A DNA stretch of 64,000 nt from Taudactylus pleione. Its lineage: Eukaryota > Chordata > Amphibia > Anura > Myobatrachidae. The stretch lies in assembly GCA_031769625.1 (NCBI GenBank), contig JAUIMM010000088.1, positions 5,843,501 through 5,907,500 of the forward strand, given 5' to 3'. Below the pieces are notes generated by a model. The model ran no database searches, was not told the origin of the DNA, and worked only from the letters and a program-made list of their open reading frames with translations. The position numbers and the translations under genes are program-made. Below, in pieces: positions 22,434-33,800 of the stretch (position 1 is its first letter; every line of letters starts with the position of its first letter).

Positions 22434-24668
22434 TTATGTCTTACTAACTGTATATTTAGTGTAGGAATAGTGCTACCCACATATTGTCATATTGTATGCC
22501 ACAGTTACTGGCATGTATAATTTATCTCCTACTAACTGTATATTTAGTGTAGGATCAGTGTGACCCGCATATTGTCATATTGTATGCCACAACCACAGTT
22601 ACTGGCATGTATAATTTATCTCCTACTAACTGTATATTTAGTGTAGGATCAGTGTGACCCGCATATTGTCATATTGTATGCCACAACCACAGTTACTGGC
22701 ATGTATAATTTATCTCCTACTAACTGTATATTTAGTGTAGGATTAGTGTGACCCGCATATTGTCATATTGTATTCCACAGCCACAGTTACTGGCATGTAT
22801 AATTTATCTCCTACTAACTGTATATTTAGTGTAGGATCAGTGTGACCCGCATATTGTCATATTGTATTCCACAGCCACAGTTACTGGCATGTATAATTTA
22901 TGTCCTACTAACTGTATATTTAGTGTAGGAATAGTGCTACCCGCATATTGTCATATTGTATGCCACAGTTACTGGCATGTATAATTTATGTCCTACTAAC
23001 TGTATATTTAGTGTAGGAATAGTGCTACCCGCATATTGTCATATTGTATGCCACAGTTACTGGCATGTATAATTTATCTCCTACTAACTGTATATTTAGT
23101 GTAGGATCAGTGTGACCCGCATATTGTCATATTGTATGCCACAGCCACAGTTACTGGCATGTATAATTTATCTCCTACTAACTGTATATTTAGTGTAGGA
23201 TCAGTGTGACCCGCATATTGTCATATTGTATGCCACAACCACAGTTACTGGCATGTATAATTTATTTCCTACTAACTGTATATTTAGTGTAGGATTAGTG
23301 TGACCCGCATATTGTCATATTGTATTCCGCAGCCACAGTTACTGGCATGTATAATTTATGTCCTACTAACTGTATATTTAGTGTAGGAATAGTGCTACCT
23401 GCATATTGTCATATTGTATGCCACAGTTACTGGCATGTATAATTTATCTCCTACTAACTGTATATTTAGTGTAGGAATAGTGCTACCCGCATATTGTCAT
23501 ATTGTATGCCACAGTTACTGGCATGTATAATTTATCTCCTACTAACTGTATATTTAGTGTAGGAATAGTGCTACCCGCATATTGTCATATTGTATGCCAC
23601 AACCACAGTTACTGGCATGTATAATTTATCTCCTACTAACTGTATATTTAGTGTAGGATCAGTGTGACCCGCATATTGTCATATTGTATGCCACAGCCAC
23701 AGTTACTGGCATGTATAATTTATCTCCTACTAACTGTATATTTAGTGTAGGAATAGTGCTACCCGCATATTGTCATATTGTATGCCACAGCCACAGTTAC
23801 TGGCATGTATAATTTATCTCCTACTAACTGTATATTTAGTGTAGGATCAGTGTGACCCGCATATTGTCATATTGTATGCCACAGCCACAGTTACTGGCAT
23901 GTATAATTTATCTCCTACTAACTGTATATTTAGTGTAGGAATAGTGCTACCCGCATATTGTCATATTGTATGCCACAGCCACAGTTACTGGCATGTATAA
24001 TTTATCTCCTACTAACTGTATATTTAGTGTAGGATCAGTGTGACCCGCATATTGTCATATTGTATGCCACAGCCACAGTTACTGGCATGTATAATTTATC
24101 TCCTACTAACTGTATATTTAGTGTAGGAATAGTGCTACCCGCATATTGTCATATTGTATGCCACAGCCACAGTTACTGGCATGTATAATTTATCTCCTAC
24201 TAACTGTATATTTAGTGTAGGAATAGTGCTACCCGCATATTGTATGCCACAGCCACAGTTACTGGCATGTATAATTTATCTCCTACTAACTGTATATTTA
24301 GTGTAGGAATAGTGCTACCCGCATATTGTCATATTGTATGCCACAACCACAGTTACTGGCATGTATAATTTATCTCCTACTAACTGTATATTTAGTGTAG
24401 GATCAGTGTGACCCGCATATTGTCATATTGTATTCAACAACCACAGTTAATGGCATGTATAATTTATGTCCTATTACCTGTCTATTTGGTGTAGGAAGGA
24501 ATAGTGCTACCCACAAATTGTAATATTGTATGCCATATGCCACAACCACAGTTAATGGCATGTATAATTTATGTCCTATTACCTGTCTATTTGTTGTAGG
24601 AATAGTGCTACCCACAAATTGTCATATTATATGCCATATGCCACAACCACAGTTAATGGCATGTATAA
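22434..24668. repeat. Satellite array, 94-bp and 88-bp units
   Basis: About 24 head-to-tail copies of a unit beginning TCCTACTAACTGTATATTTA and ending CATGTATAATTTAT. Full units are 94 bp, and a common variant lacks 6 bp (88 bp). Two sequence types alternate: type A has GATCAGTGTGACCC, type B has GAATAGTGCTACCC. Between about 23629 and 24190 the order is A-B-A-B-A-B, a dimeric higher-order repeat of about 187 bp. The last two or three units (from about 24460) are the most diverged. No spacers exist between units, so this is not a CRISPR array. Confidence 0.97.
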
Positions 24669-24739
24669 CAAATTTTCAGTGGCAGTCCAGGAAACCATTT
24701 AGCTGTAATACAGCTTTAATTTGTGCATGCTGTTATTGA

Positions 24740-27130
24740 TGTGATTCTATTTTTAACATGATCGCTTGTGGGGCTATTGGTTCGTGTTCCCGTGGTAAAC
24801 AAGTGAAATTTTGAAGTTCTGATGTTATCAATTTCTGCTTTTCTAAGCACTCAGAGCAAAAAGGTTTCAGTTTATTATACTATCTGAATACCACTCTATA
24901 AAAAAAAAAAAGGTCCATCTTTAGTAGTACCCTTAGTAGCCTGGGTCCCTGGATTGTTTTTCTTACTCATGGGAGGGTGCTTTTCTATAACACTGACTAT
25001 GATGAGAGATTTGTCTAACTCTAAAACATTACGGGATATCCGTGTTACACATAGGACTGATACATCTGTTTGGTTTATTATTCAACATCTCAATGGAACT
25101 GGGCCTCCTCAGTCACAGTTACAATATGTGTGCGTTAGAATTTTAGGTGATCTACAGAAGTTAAATTGAAGTCTCATCCCCGTCCCTAATATAGGAAAGA
25201 TGATATATATATCTTGCATGCAGAACCAGGTTTGACCCAGCTTCCTCTCCCCATATGTACCGCTCTTCAAAACACACCGTATCTTATATACATCCCAAGT
25301 AATACCAGGGCATACCCTGGCTTGGGCCTTTTATCTAATGCCGGATGCTGCGGGCCCCTCCAGGCTCGGAAGAGCTTAGGCAGCTTTTTGTGGCAGCATC
25401 AATGCAGTATTGCGTTTATCGGGGAATACTATGTTCCTAGATACTGGGGCAGTAGTGGCATTACTTGGATCAGTGCAAGTGCTCCAATGCTCCTGCTGTC
25501 CCGGCAGTCTGGGGGCTCTGTTACAGCAGGGGGTATCCTCGTCTGTGCCCTCAGCACCCTCCACTTGGGTACTCTCATTCAGCAGTTAGGTGGGATTGGT
25601 GGTCTGTCTCTCTCTTCTGTGGCGGTTGCTCCCTCTGTCTCTTTTGCTCCTTCCACTGCTGCGCCAGCACAACCGATTCATAGCCTGCCTTCAGGGGACC
25701 CTGGGAGTTCGCAAATTTATGCCTCTGTGTTCTTTTGTTTCAGACATCAGTGTGGTTGAACACCTGTGGTCGCTTCTACCACCATCCCAGGGGTCAGCAC
25801 AGCCGGTGCACCTTCCGATTATCGAGCTGTCTTGGAGAGTTTGGATGTCGGTCCTTGGCCTCCTTAGACTTTGAGTGCCTATCAGGCTTTGTGGCAGCAT
25901 TGAGAGACTTTTTTGCAGAGTCAAAGCTCGGCAGGAGATACAAGCGCTGTGTAGATATGTGTCCAACGCCTTCCGGTTATATTTATGGGGACTCATGATG
26001 TGTAACTTTGTTTGTGGACTTGAGTGCTTCGGCCAACTTGCCACCGTTCCGGTGGGGGACTCGAGGGATTTTGCCCTATTTTTTGCCTTGCTTAGGACAA
26101 CGTTTGGAAATAGTAATAATGTATGGATACTAATAAACAGCAAAGAATAAGAAAATGTCTTTACAAACAAAATAAAAGATCCAGTCGTTTTTTGTAGGTT
26201 TTTACCTCGGGTCAAGTCCTCCTCCCCCCTTTTTCCCTCCCCCCCTCCTCTATTGGCGATGTCTTCTATAGTTACATGTCCCTCATATATATTCGTTTGT
26301 ATGTACTGCAGGTGATTTCCTGGGTCTAGGCCAATCTAACTGGTTGGTCACTTTTATAATGGGCTGCACAATCCCGTTTTTCCTCCGATTCCTCTATTTC
26401 TCATGGTAGGGGTATATTGTGGGGTGTGTTGCTGCCTGGTCTACAGATGGCAGCAGATTCCTTTGGGTGCAATTGGGTGTTAGTGATAAGTGCCAGGCTT
26501 TCTTGAGCTGCAGGTTCCGTGCAGGTGCGATTAACATGAGGGGCATTTTTCAGTGTTAGCGGTTTAGTTAGCTAAGTAGTATGGTGGCGTGCCTGGTTCT
26601 TTAATGGGAACCATGTGTGGCGGGGAAGACCGGCAATCTGAAAAGCGTCCATATTGCTGCAGTAAGGGCGGTGCAAACCCGTTCAATGCACGGGTTAGGC
26701 TGATTTCACCCTACTGGGGTCAGCAGCGCCTCTCATCCGGGAGGGCCAAAATAGTGCATTGGCATGGGTGTTGGATACCGCATCACTTGCTTAGAAAGTT
26801 TGAGAGTTTGCCCTTGCAAGTCTTTGATATTGGCATGGGTGTTGGATACCGCCTTACTTGCTAGAAAGGTTGAGAATTGGCCTTTGCAAGTCTTTGATAT
26901 TGGTATTGGGTATTTAATACCGCCTCACTTGCTTAGAAAGGGAGAGTTGGACTTTACAAGTGTTTTATATGTCACTTACCATTAATTGGGATAGTCGGCC
27001 CTGGTAAGTTTTAGGACATCTTTTGCCTAAGTCAAGTGGGCGCCGGTGGTTTGCCGCTCTTTCCTCTGCCACCATACTCATGATTGTAAATAAATAAAGC
27101 TGACCTATTATTTTGAACGGCATTAACTTG
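24740..27130 (+). mobile_element. Probable decayed tyrosine-recombinase retroelement (DIRS/Ngaro type), 3' part
   Basis: The call rests on two weak lines. First, the frame at 25214-25759 contains LGSFLWQHQ and, about 30 residues later, RYWGSSGITWISASAPMLLL. These resemble the 'GHSxxxWA…WWGxxGMxWxxLLPxLLxLSR' opening of the SGNH-hydrolase-like domain that follows the recombinase in many amphibian Ngaro/DIRS elements. Second, the end of the region (27040-27130) looks like a retroelement tail with AATAAAGCTGACC followed by GTGTCTTTATTCAAG. No tyrosine recombinase catalytic motif or reverse transcriptase was found, and stops are frequent. The boundaries are guesses. Confidence 0.35.
26755..26960 (+). 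repeat. Three tandem units of about 71 bp
   Basis: The units share ATTGGCATGGGTGTTGGATA, CTTGCTTAGAAAG and TTGCAAGTCTTTGATATTGG, starting near 26760, 26831 and 26901. They lie in the untranslated tail of the probable retroelement. Confidence 0.85.
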
Positions 27131-28937
27131 GTCTGTGTCTTTATTCAAGAGCAAATATGGTTTAAAGAATTTATGGTTACATCCATTATCTGACAATAGA
27201 GTTTAACCCCTCCAAGTGTGTGATTATTCATTGGGAGGGGTGTACTATAGGTTTTGCACTGTATTCCAACATTTTTACCTTATAATGCAAACTTCCTCTG
27301 AGAAATCAATGCGAGTTTGGAATTGAATTGCAGGACTCAACTCGCACCTACAGTAATTGAATTGACCCCTTTGTGTGATGCATGCTTGAAGTTCTTTATA
27401 GTAAGCTATTGTGTGGACATTATTCAGAGTTGAACATAAATATAAGTTGCAGCTTTTTTCCCCAGTAACTTTGCTTTTTTACTAATTACGTATGCATGTC
27501 TTTTTGTTATGTGCGTCTTTTGCCCTGGTGACTCGGCCATATTTTGTAATTACTGCACCACATGGGCTGGGATGTGGGTTGAAAGTGACATGTAAATGTA
27601 GTCAAATCACAGTAGGTTTGTAGCAACACAAAATGCATCCAAGATGGCCACCTAGGCTAAAAGGTACAAATGGGACTGTTTGAAGGGACATAAAATTAGT
27701 TAACATTTGCGTTTTGTTTGATTTGCATTTTACAGGCTTCATACATTTGGGAACTTCTTAGCTACACTTTTTGGCCAAGAACTGTGAACTATGAATTTTT
27801 TATTTGACCGTCTTACGTGCCCACAGAGAAGCCAGACCTCCTGTTGTAGTCCTGGAGCATATGCTCCTGTTGAATGTAGTCGATGGGAGACACATTAGCT
27901 ACCTGTGCAGATTGGTCACATCTCATATGTGCGCCCAACTCTGCATAGGTATCAAAATGGCAATTCCCCCCCACATTTGCAAATAACTTTATATGTTAAT
28001 TTATATTTTAAAAAAAAGTATATTTAAGTGGTCACGTGGTTGGAACGTGTGCCCATTTACTGCTGATTCTCCCATTCAGTTTCAGTAAGTATTTCATTTA
28101 GGCCACTGTTTACATTCCCTCTAAATCATACATGGCAACTTAGGAGACTCGCTAATTTCATGGAGCTCTCCCTGACTTCCGCAGTGAAGAGGGCGACCCG
28201 GGGGCTTCATGACATGTTTGGAATTTAATCAGGTCACCCTGCCCTGCTGCACAATGCCGTGAACTGTGGTATTTTATAGAAACACAATTCACAACGCCAC
28301 GCCTCACCAACCACCAACCTGGATGCTCCACCCAGATCTCTCGGAGGGGACATTTGAAAAGTAGGTAAGTATGCTTTACACTGCAACAAATTTGTGGCTG
28401 AGAATCCTCCTTCTACACATTTTTTGGTTTGTATTTATTAAACGCACAAGAACTCTAATGCAGGCTGCTGTTTTATTTTATAGACACCAGTTTTCTTTTA
28501 TACCATAATAGTATATGAACACTCTCCTCTCAAAGGACCATTGTGCTGTTGTTCTTTATATTAAAGCAGAACATTATCTGTTATCTACTCATAAAAGTTA
28601 TTTAATTTAATGTCAGAAATGCAATCCGTTAGGGTATTTCACAGGAGATAACAAATCGTCAGGCAGGTGGAGTGCAAAGGAAAAAATATCATTTATGTTG
28701 CTATAGTGCTATAGGTATGTGCAGAATATACACTGTGCCTTAAGCGTAGTGCTACAGGTTTAACCCGACAGTAAGTCAGAAGGCAATTATGTTAAAATGA
28801 AAGCTAGAACAATAGCTCTCTAAGGATAAGACTACAACACTAAAGAATAACTGCACTGACAGAAGTTTACATTTCTTTATTATTTTTTTCCCAATATCTC
28901 AGTAAATGCCACTGCCAAACTAAATGTGTGTGTGTGT
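27131..28937. other. No gene seen
   Basis: About 1.8 kb with no supported coding sequence or element boundary. A (TG)n/(TA)n microsatellite lies at its right end (28925-28945) and provided the target for the next hAT element. Confidence 0.5.
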
Positions 28938-28945
28938 ATATATAT

Positions 28946-30611
28946 TAGGAATGTGCGCCGGACCATTTTTGCCGGATTTGGATTTGGTTCTAATTCGTCG
29001 TCCGAATGGATTTCGATTTGGGTTTGCCAAACTGCGGTGACTGGCTTTGGATTTGGATTTGGATTTTTTTACAAAAATTGACAAAAAAAATCTAAAATTA
29101 CATAAATTGGTCTTTTTTTTTAGACCATATTACAGCTTATAATATTCTTTTCAACATTATTGGCCAAAGGTTGCAGTGAGCTGACTGGTTACTAAGCGAC
29201 AAAGCAGCGGCACAACGACACAGACACCACAGTATAAAGCACATCTATGACACATTGCCACACAGCAGTGGAAGAAATGAAAAGTAGTGCACCCACCCAG
29301 TGGGGTACGGCCAGCAGAATCACAGTACTTGTTTACATAGTGGGCTACGGCCCAAGGAGTCACAGTGCACAATCTTATTCACATTACACCGCACATAGGG
29401 CCTGATTCACATTACACCACAAAGTAGTGTCTCTTATTTATGTTACGACACACAGTAGTGCCCCTTTTACACAATGCCCACAGTAGTGACCCTTTTACAC
29501 AATGCCCACAGTAGTGCCCCTTTTACACAATGCCCACAGTAGCGGTGTCCCTTACACAATGCCCCCAGCAGTGGTGCCCCCTATGCAGTCCCCTTAGTAG
29601 TAGGGTCCCCTATGCAGTGCCCCCAGTAGAATGCCCCCCAGTAGTATGCCCCCATTAGCAGGCCCCCCCAGTAGTATGCCCCCCATTAGCATGCCACCCA
29701 GTAGTATACCCCCATTAGCAGGCCCCCCCAGTAGTATGCCCCCCATTAGCAGCCCCCCCAGTAGTATGGCCCCCCAGTAGTATGGCCCCCCCAGTAGTAT
29801 GCCCCCCCAGTAGTAGGCTGCCCCAGTAGCAGGCCCCCCCCAGTAGTAGGCTGCCCCAGTAGTAGCCCCCCATGTAGTATGGCCCCCCTGTAGTATGGCC
29901 CCCCCAGTAGTAGGCTGCCCCAGTAGCAGGCCCCCCCAGTAGTAGTAAGCCCCCCCAGTAGTATGCCCACCCAGTAGTATGGCCCCCCAGTAGCATGCTC
30001 CTCAGTAGTATGGCCCCCCAGTAGCAGACCCCCCAGTAGCAGACCCCCCAGTAGTATAGCCCCCCCCAGTAGCAGGCCTCTCAGTAGTATGGCCCCCCCA
30101 GTAGCAGACCCCCCAAGTAGTATAGCCCCCCAGTAGCAGACCCCCCCAGTAGTATAGTCCCCCCCTAGTAGCAGGCCCACCCAGTAGTATGGCCCCCCCC
30201 GCACCCCCAGTAGCAGACCCCCCCAGTAGCAGGCCCCCCCCAGTAGCACCCCCGGCCCTTGCACAAGTAAAAAATAAAAAACTTACCTGAATCCCCGCTC
30301 CCGCGCCGTCCGCTCTGCTGTCACACCCTGAGGAGGGAGCCGGAAGACGGAGCTCATGTGTGAGCTCCAGCTGGCTCCCTCCATGCAGCAGCCAATGAGA
30401 GTCTGTGTGACTATCACAGCGCTCTGCCCTACACAATAGAAGCCCAGATGTTGGATTCTCTAGTGAGAATCCGACATCAGGCGGCCGCCGTTCGGCCCTG
30501 AACGGGGATCCGAGTCAGGCGGTGAACACACCCGAACAGGGTTCGGATGGACTCGGATCCCCAATGTTCGGAGCGGTTCGGATTCCACAGAATCCGAACC
30601 GCTCATCTCTA
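28946..30611. mobile_element. Non-autonomous hAT with C-rich minisatellite
   Basis: It starts TAGGAATGTGCGCCGG and ends CGCTCATCTCTA, imperfect inverted repeats of the TAGGGATG type. The flanks are ATATATAT on both sides (28938-28945 and 30612-30619). This fits an 8-bp duplication, although it lies in simple-sequence DNA and is therefore weaker evidence. No transposase piece was seen. The centre is a C-rich tandem array. Confidence 0.82.
29640..30250. repeat. C-rich minisatellite, units like CCCCCCAGTAGTATGG
   Basis: Dozens of short units of 15-22 bp combine runs of four to eight C with CAGTAGTATG or CAGTAGCAG. The minus strand therefore has many runs of G. Long minus-strand frames (GGHTTGG- and YYWGGLLLGG-like) result from the repetition and are not genes. 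Confidence 0.95.
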
Positions 30612-31401
30612 ATATATATGTGTGTGTATATATGGGTGTGTATATATGAGTGGGTGTGTGTATGTGGAGGTGTGTGCACAGTATATGGGTGTGTGTGTGT
30701 TAAAATGCAAAAAATCAGTTACTCAGAATTAGGTGTGTGCACCGGTCACTTTTCATGTTTTGTTTTGTGTTTTGGATCTGGATCTTTCTTCGTGTTTTGG
30801 ATATGGATTGGTTTTGCCAAAACCACCCTTCCGTGTTTTGAGTTTTGTGTTTTGGATCTGTATTTTTTTGGAAAAAAGCACAAAAACAGCTAAAATCACA
30901 GAATTTGTTTTATTTTTGTTCCTGTGCTATTATTAACCTCAATAACATTAATTTCCACTCATTTCCAGTCTATTCTGAACACCTCACGCCTCACAATAGT
31001 GTTTTTAGGGGAAAAGGTTGCATCGAGGTAGCTGGATGACTATGCTAAGCGACACAAGTGGGCGGCACAAACATGTGGCCCATCTAGGAATGGCACTGCA
31101 GTTCCAGACAGGATGGCAGTTTGTAAAACTAGGCCCCAAAGAGTACATACTGCAAAGAACAAAAAGAGGTGCAAGATGGAATTGTCCTTGGTCACCCACC
31201 CTTATGTTGTATAAACAGGACATGCATACTTTAAAAACCAATCATTTCAGCGACAGCGTCTGCCACACGACTGGCTGAAATTATTTGTTCATTTGGGACC
31301 ACACAAAACAAGCTGGCAATTAATCTGTCCCTGCACAAACTTATCTTTTGGGCAGCAGCCTTGCCACAGAAGAATCCTTGAGCAATGCTGCTGCTGCTGA
31401 G

Positions 31402-32398
31402 AGTTGATTTTCTCATCCCATAGTGCTTTCCTTACAAATAAACAATTGACTTAAATAATCTTTTGCAAACCTTCTAAAGGCATTTCCCAACCTGTACAGG
31501 GACATAAACAAACCCATAGTTAGTTAGTGGCCTCAAAGTGCCACTTAACCAGCACAGATATGTGGACAAGCGTAAGATCTATGATTTAAGGCAGGGGTAG
31601 CCAACCCTGGTCCTCAAGAGCGACCAACAGTGCATGTTTTCCAGGTTTCCTCACAGAATCACAACTGTAATAAATAATTAACTCCACCTGTGGTGCTCAG
31701 TAAGGAATACACCTGTGCACCAGCTAGGTTGTCTGGAAAACGTATGCTCTCGAGGACTGAGGCTGGCTACACCTGATTTAAGACCTTACTTTGTGTCTTT
31801 CTTGAAATCCTGTGCCTGCTTTGGCGGCTAGGAGTGGATTTTCATCCCAGAAGGAGACCAGGAAGAGTGCTTCCAGTAACAATTGACTTAAATAAACCTT
31901 TGCAAGCCTTCTGTAAAGGCATTTCCCAACCTGTACAGGGACATTAAAAAAAATAGAGTAAGTTGGTGGCCTTCAAACTGCTGTTGTTCCCACTGTACAC
32001 TTAACCATATCAGATATGTGAACAAGCGGAACAGAGCATTAAATGCAACATTTCAGATTTAAGGTTTAAGTCTTACATTGTGTCTTTCTTGGGAATTCTT
32101 TCTCGAGCACCATGCCTGCTTGCTGGGAGTGGATTTTTTTCATCCCAGAAGGGGACCAGGAACAGGAAGCGTGCTTTCCAAAAATAAATAAACAATTGCC
32201 TTAAATAATCCTTTGCAAACCTTCTGTTCTGTAAAGGAATTTCCCAACCTGTACAGGGACATTAAAAAAAACAGAGTTAGTGACCTTCAAATTGCCGTTC
32301 CCACTGTCCACTTAACCATATTACTTAGATATGTGAACAAGGGGAACAGAGTATTAAATGCAACTTTTCAGTTTAAGGTTTAAGTTTTATGTTGTGTC
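31402..32398. repeat. Tandem repeat, about 295-bp units (three copies) inside the hAT
   Basis: Units start near AGTTGATTTTC (31402), AGTGGATTTTC (31833) and AGTGGATTTTT (32128). They share AACAATTGACTTAAATAA, CATTTCCCAACCTGTACAGG and GATATGTG. The first copy is split by a 184-bp MITE. The third copy stops abruptly at about 32398, after TTGTGTCT, where the host-gene segment begins. Confidence 0.88.
31592..31775. mobile_element. Small hAT MITE nested in the hAT
   Basis: It begins CAGGGGTAGCCAACCCTGG and ends GGCTGGCTACACCTG. The flanks are ATTTAAGG (31584-31591) and ATTTAAGA (31776-31783), 7 of 8 matching. The inner words GTCCTCAAGAGCGACC and CTCGAGGACTGAGGC also pair. Its relative lies at 53707-53890. 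Confidence 0.88.
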
Positions 32399-33431
32399 TG
32401 GAGATCATTGTGAAAGCAGAGAAAGAGCTCCACCACAAGCGGCAGATGACTAAACTCACACACAAAAGTTTAATAGAGATAGATACGACACCAGATCAGA
32501 TGTTTACCCTGAAGGATCTGTCTGATTCATCATGGTGCCCCCAAGATTGTGCAAATTCTGCCAAAAGAGAGACTGACACCACGGCTAAACATAAGAGTCA
32601 CCTTCTGGATGTGAATTGTCTCATTTGCATGAGGAAAACCCAACCCTCAGATGAGATGGATCTCAGCCAGTGGACAACATTGAAATCACCATTAAAAGTC
32701 ACAATGGAAGACTACAGTGTTGAACTTCAAGGGATTTCTCCATCATGTTCTGCAGTGTGGAAAGGTTTCATTCACATGTTTTCTATAAAGCAGTTCAAAG
32801 TTACAGCCTTCAAAGTGTCTGGCTATAACACCTTAGCCAGGAATTACCAAAGTTTATCACAAGCAAATGATTCATCTGTCCAGAATCTGTCTGGGAATTC
32901 ATGGATCATATTTGGCCTGAATGCACTAAGACATCCAGTGATTCTGTGTTCTGTAGCCAACTTTATTACTACCTGAATCGCAAACTGAAATATGGAATAG
33001 TGAGCACAGACAACATGGAGGCCTTTGTTATTCTGCTGCCATCATGCCAACCAATACCTCCCAGACTACACCCACTGGGGGGGCCAGGTCTTGATAATGA
33101 CCATCCCCATCTGTTGCTAGGCCTTCTTCTTCCAAACCATCCATCCTGGACTTCCTGTCCAAAAAGGGTGAGCAGGCTACAGAAAGAGGAGCTAGATGTC
33201 CCCGATGACATTTTTTTATAATAGATTATGTGGAGAGTAGAGCTTCAGATGTTGGAACAGGGGATCCCACCTATTTGGCTTCCCTCCAGAGAGCAGAGCT
33301 CTGTTCCTCAGGAAGTGTTTATGCCTGAGCTGATAGGTAGTCTCTGTCTGTTGGTAAACACTCTTCAGGAGATGGCAACCCAAAATAACAACAACTATAT
33401 GTGTCCACTGATAACCAGCCTGATCCCTTAA
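32396..33431 (+). pseudogene. Intron-less fragment of a TFIIS-central/SPOC family gene (PHF3/DIDO1/SPOCD1 type)
   Basis: The first frame (from 32396) starts in what matches the end of the TFIIS central domain (KAEKELHHKRQMTKLTHKSL, compare the family's 'IEKEQ…ITKITHKGEIEI'). It continues with KHKSHLLDVNCLICMRK, matching the conserved 'QHxxHLxDxNCxIC' linker, and then the SPOC domain start VWKGFIHMFSIKQFKVTAFK. The frame shifts near 32845. The second frame carries a TGA at 32868-32870, then CPESVWEFMDHIWPEC, YLNRKLKYGIV, PIPPRLHPLGGPGL and HPHLLLGLLLP, the C-terminal half of SPOC. Two stops follow near 33219. A further 67 codons in the same frame (33228-33431) look like the host protein's C-terminus. 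Known family members act in the nucleus, where SPOC binds phosphorylated RNA polymerase II tail or silencing partners. No introns interrupt the roughly 1 kb, which suggests a processed copy. Which paralogue it came from is uncertain. Confidence 0.82.
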
Positions 33432-33759
33432 CAGCAATATACCCCATATGGCCAACTCATAACATGACATGCAGTTTGCAGCCTCCTCTTCCTTATGACA
33501 CTAATCCAGTCGCCATGGTTGATCAATCAACCATGTGTGGTCCACCAAATTTTTGGCATTCTACATTCTAACATTATAATAACACACTATAACACACTAG
33601 AGTTATAATCTTTGCATTTGTTTACGTTTTTGAATAGAACAGTTTTAGAATTTAGGATGTCCACTCTATATAAAAAATATAGGCTTTAGTTTTTTAGAGC
33701 ATATAACTTTATAAGCTGTTAGGATAACATTTCTGCTATGTTCAAGGTTAAAAAAAAAA

Positions 33760-33800
33760 AAACTTTTGTAACTCAATAAATAAAAAAAAAAGTTTTCATT
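33760..33800 (+). other. AATAAA and A-run, possible 3' end of the processed copy
   Basis: ACTCAATAAATA is followed directly by a run of ten or more A. It could be the polyadenylation signal and tail of a retrocopied mRNA. The spacing of a few bases is shorter than usual, and the surroundings are generally A/T-rich, so the call is weak. Confidence 0.3.

Noticed and set aside
22434..24668. CRISPR-like regular repeats
   Set aside because: The 88-94-bp units follow one another without unique spacers. It is a satellite in a eukaryotic setting.
29715..30436. Glycine-rich minus-strand frames (GGHTTGG, YYWGGLLLGG)
   Set aside because: They are translations of the C-rich minisatellite inside a hAT element.
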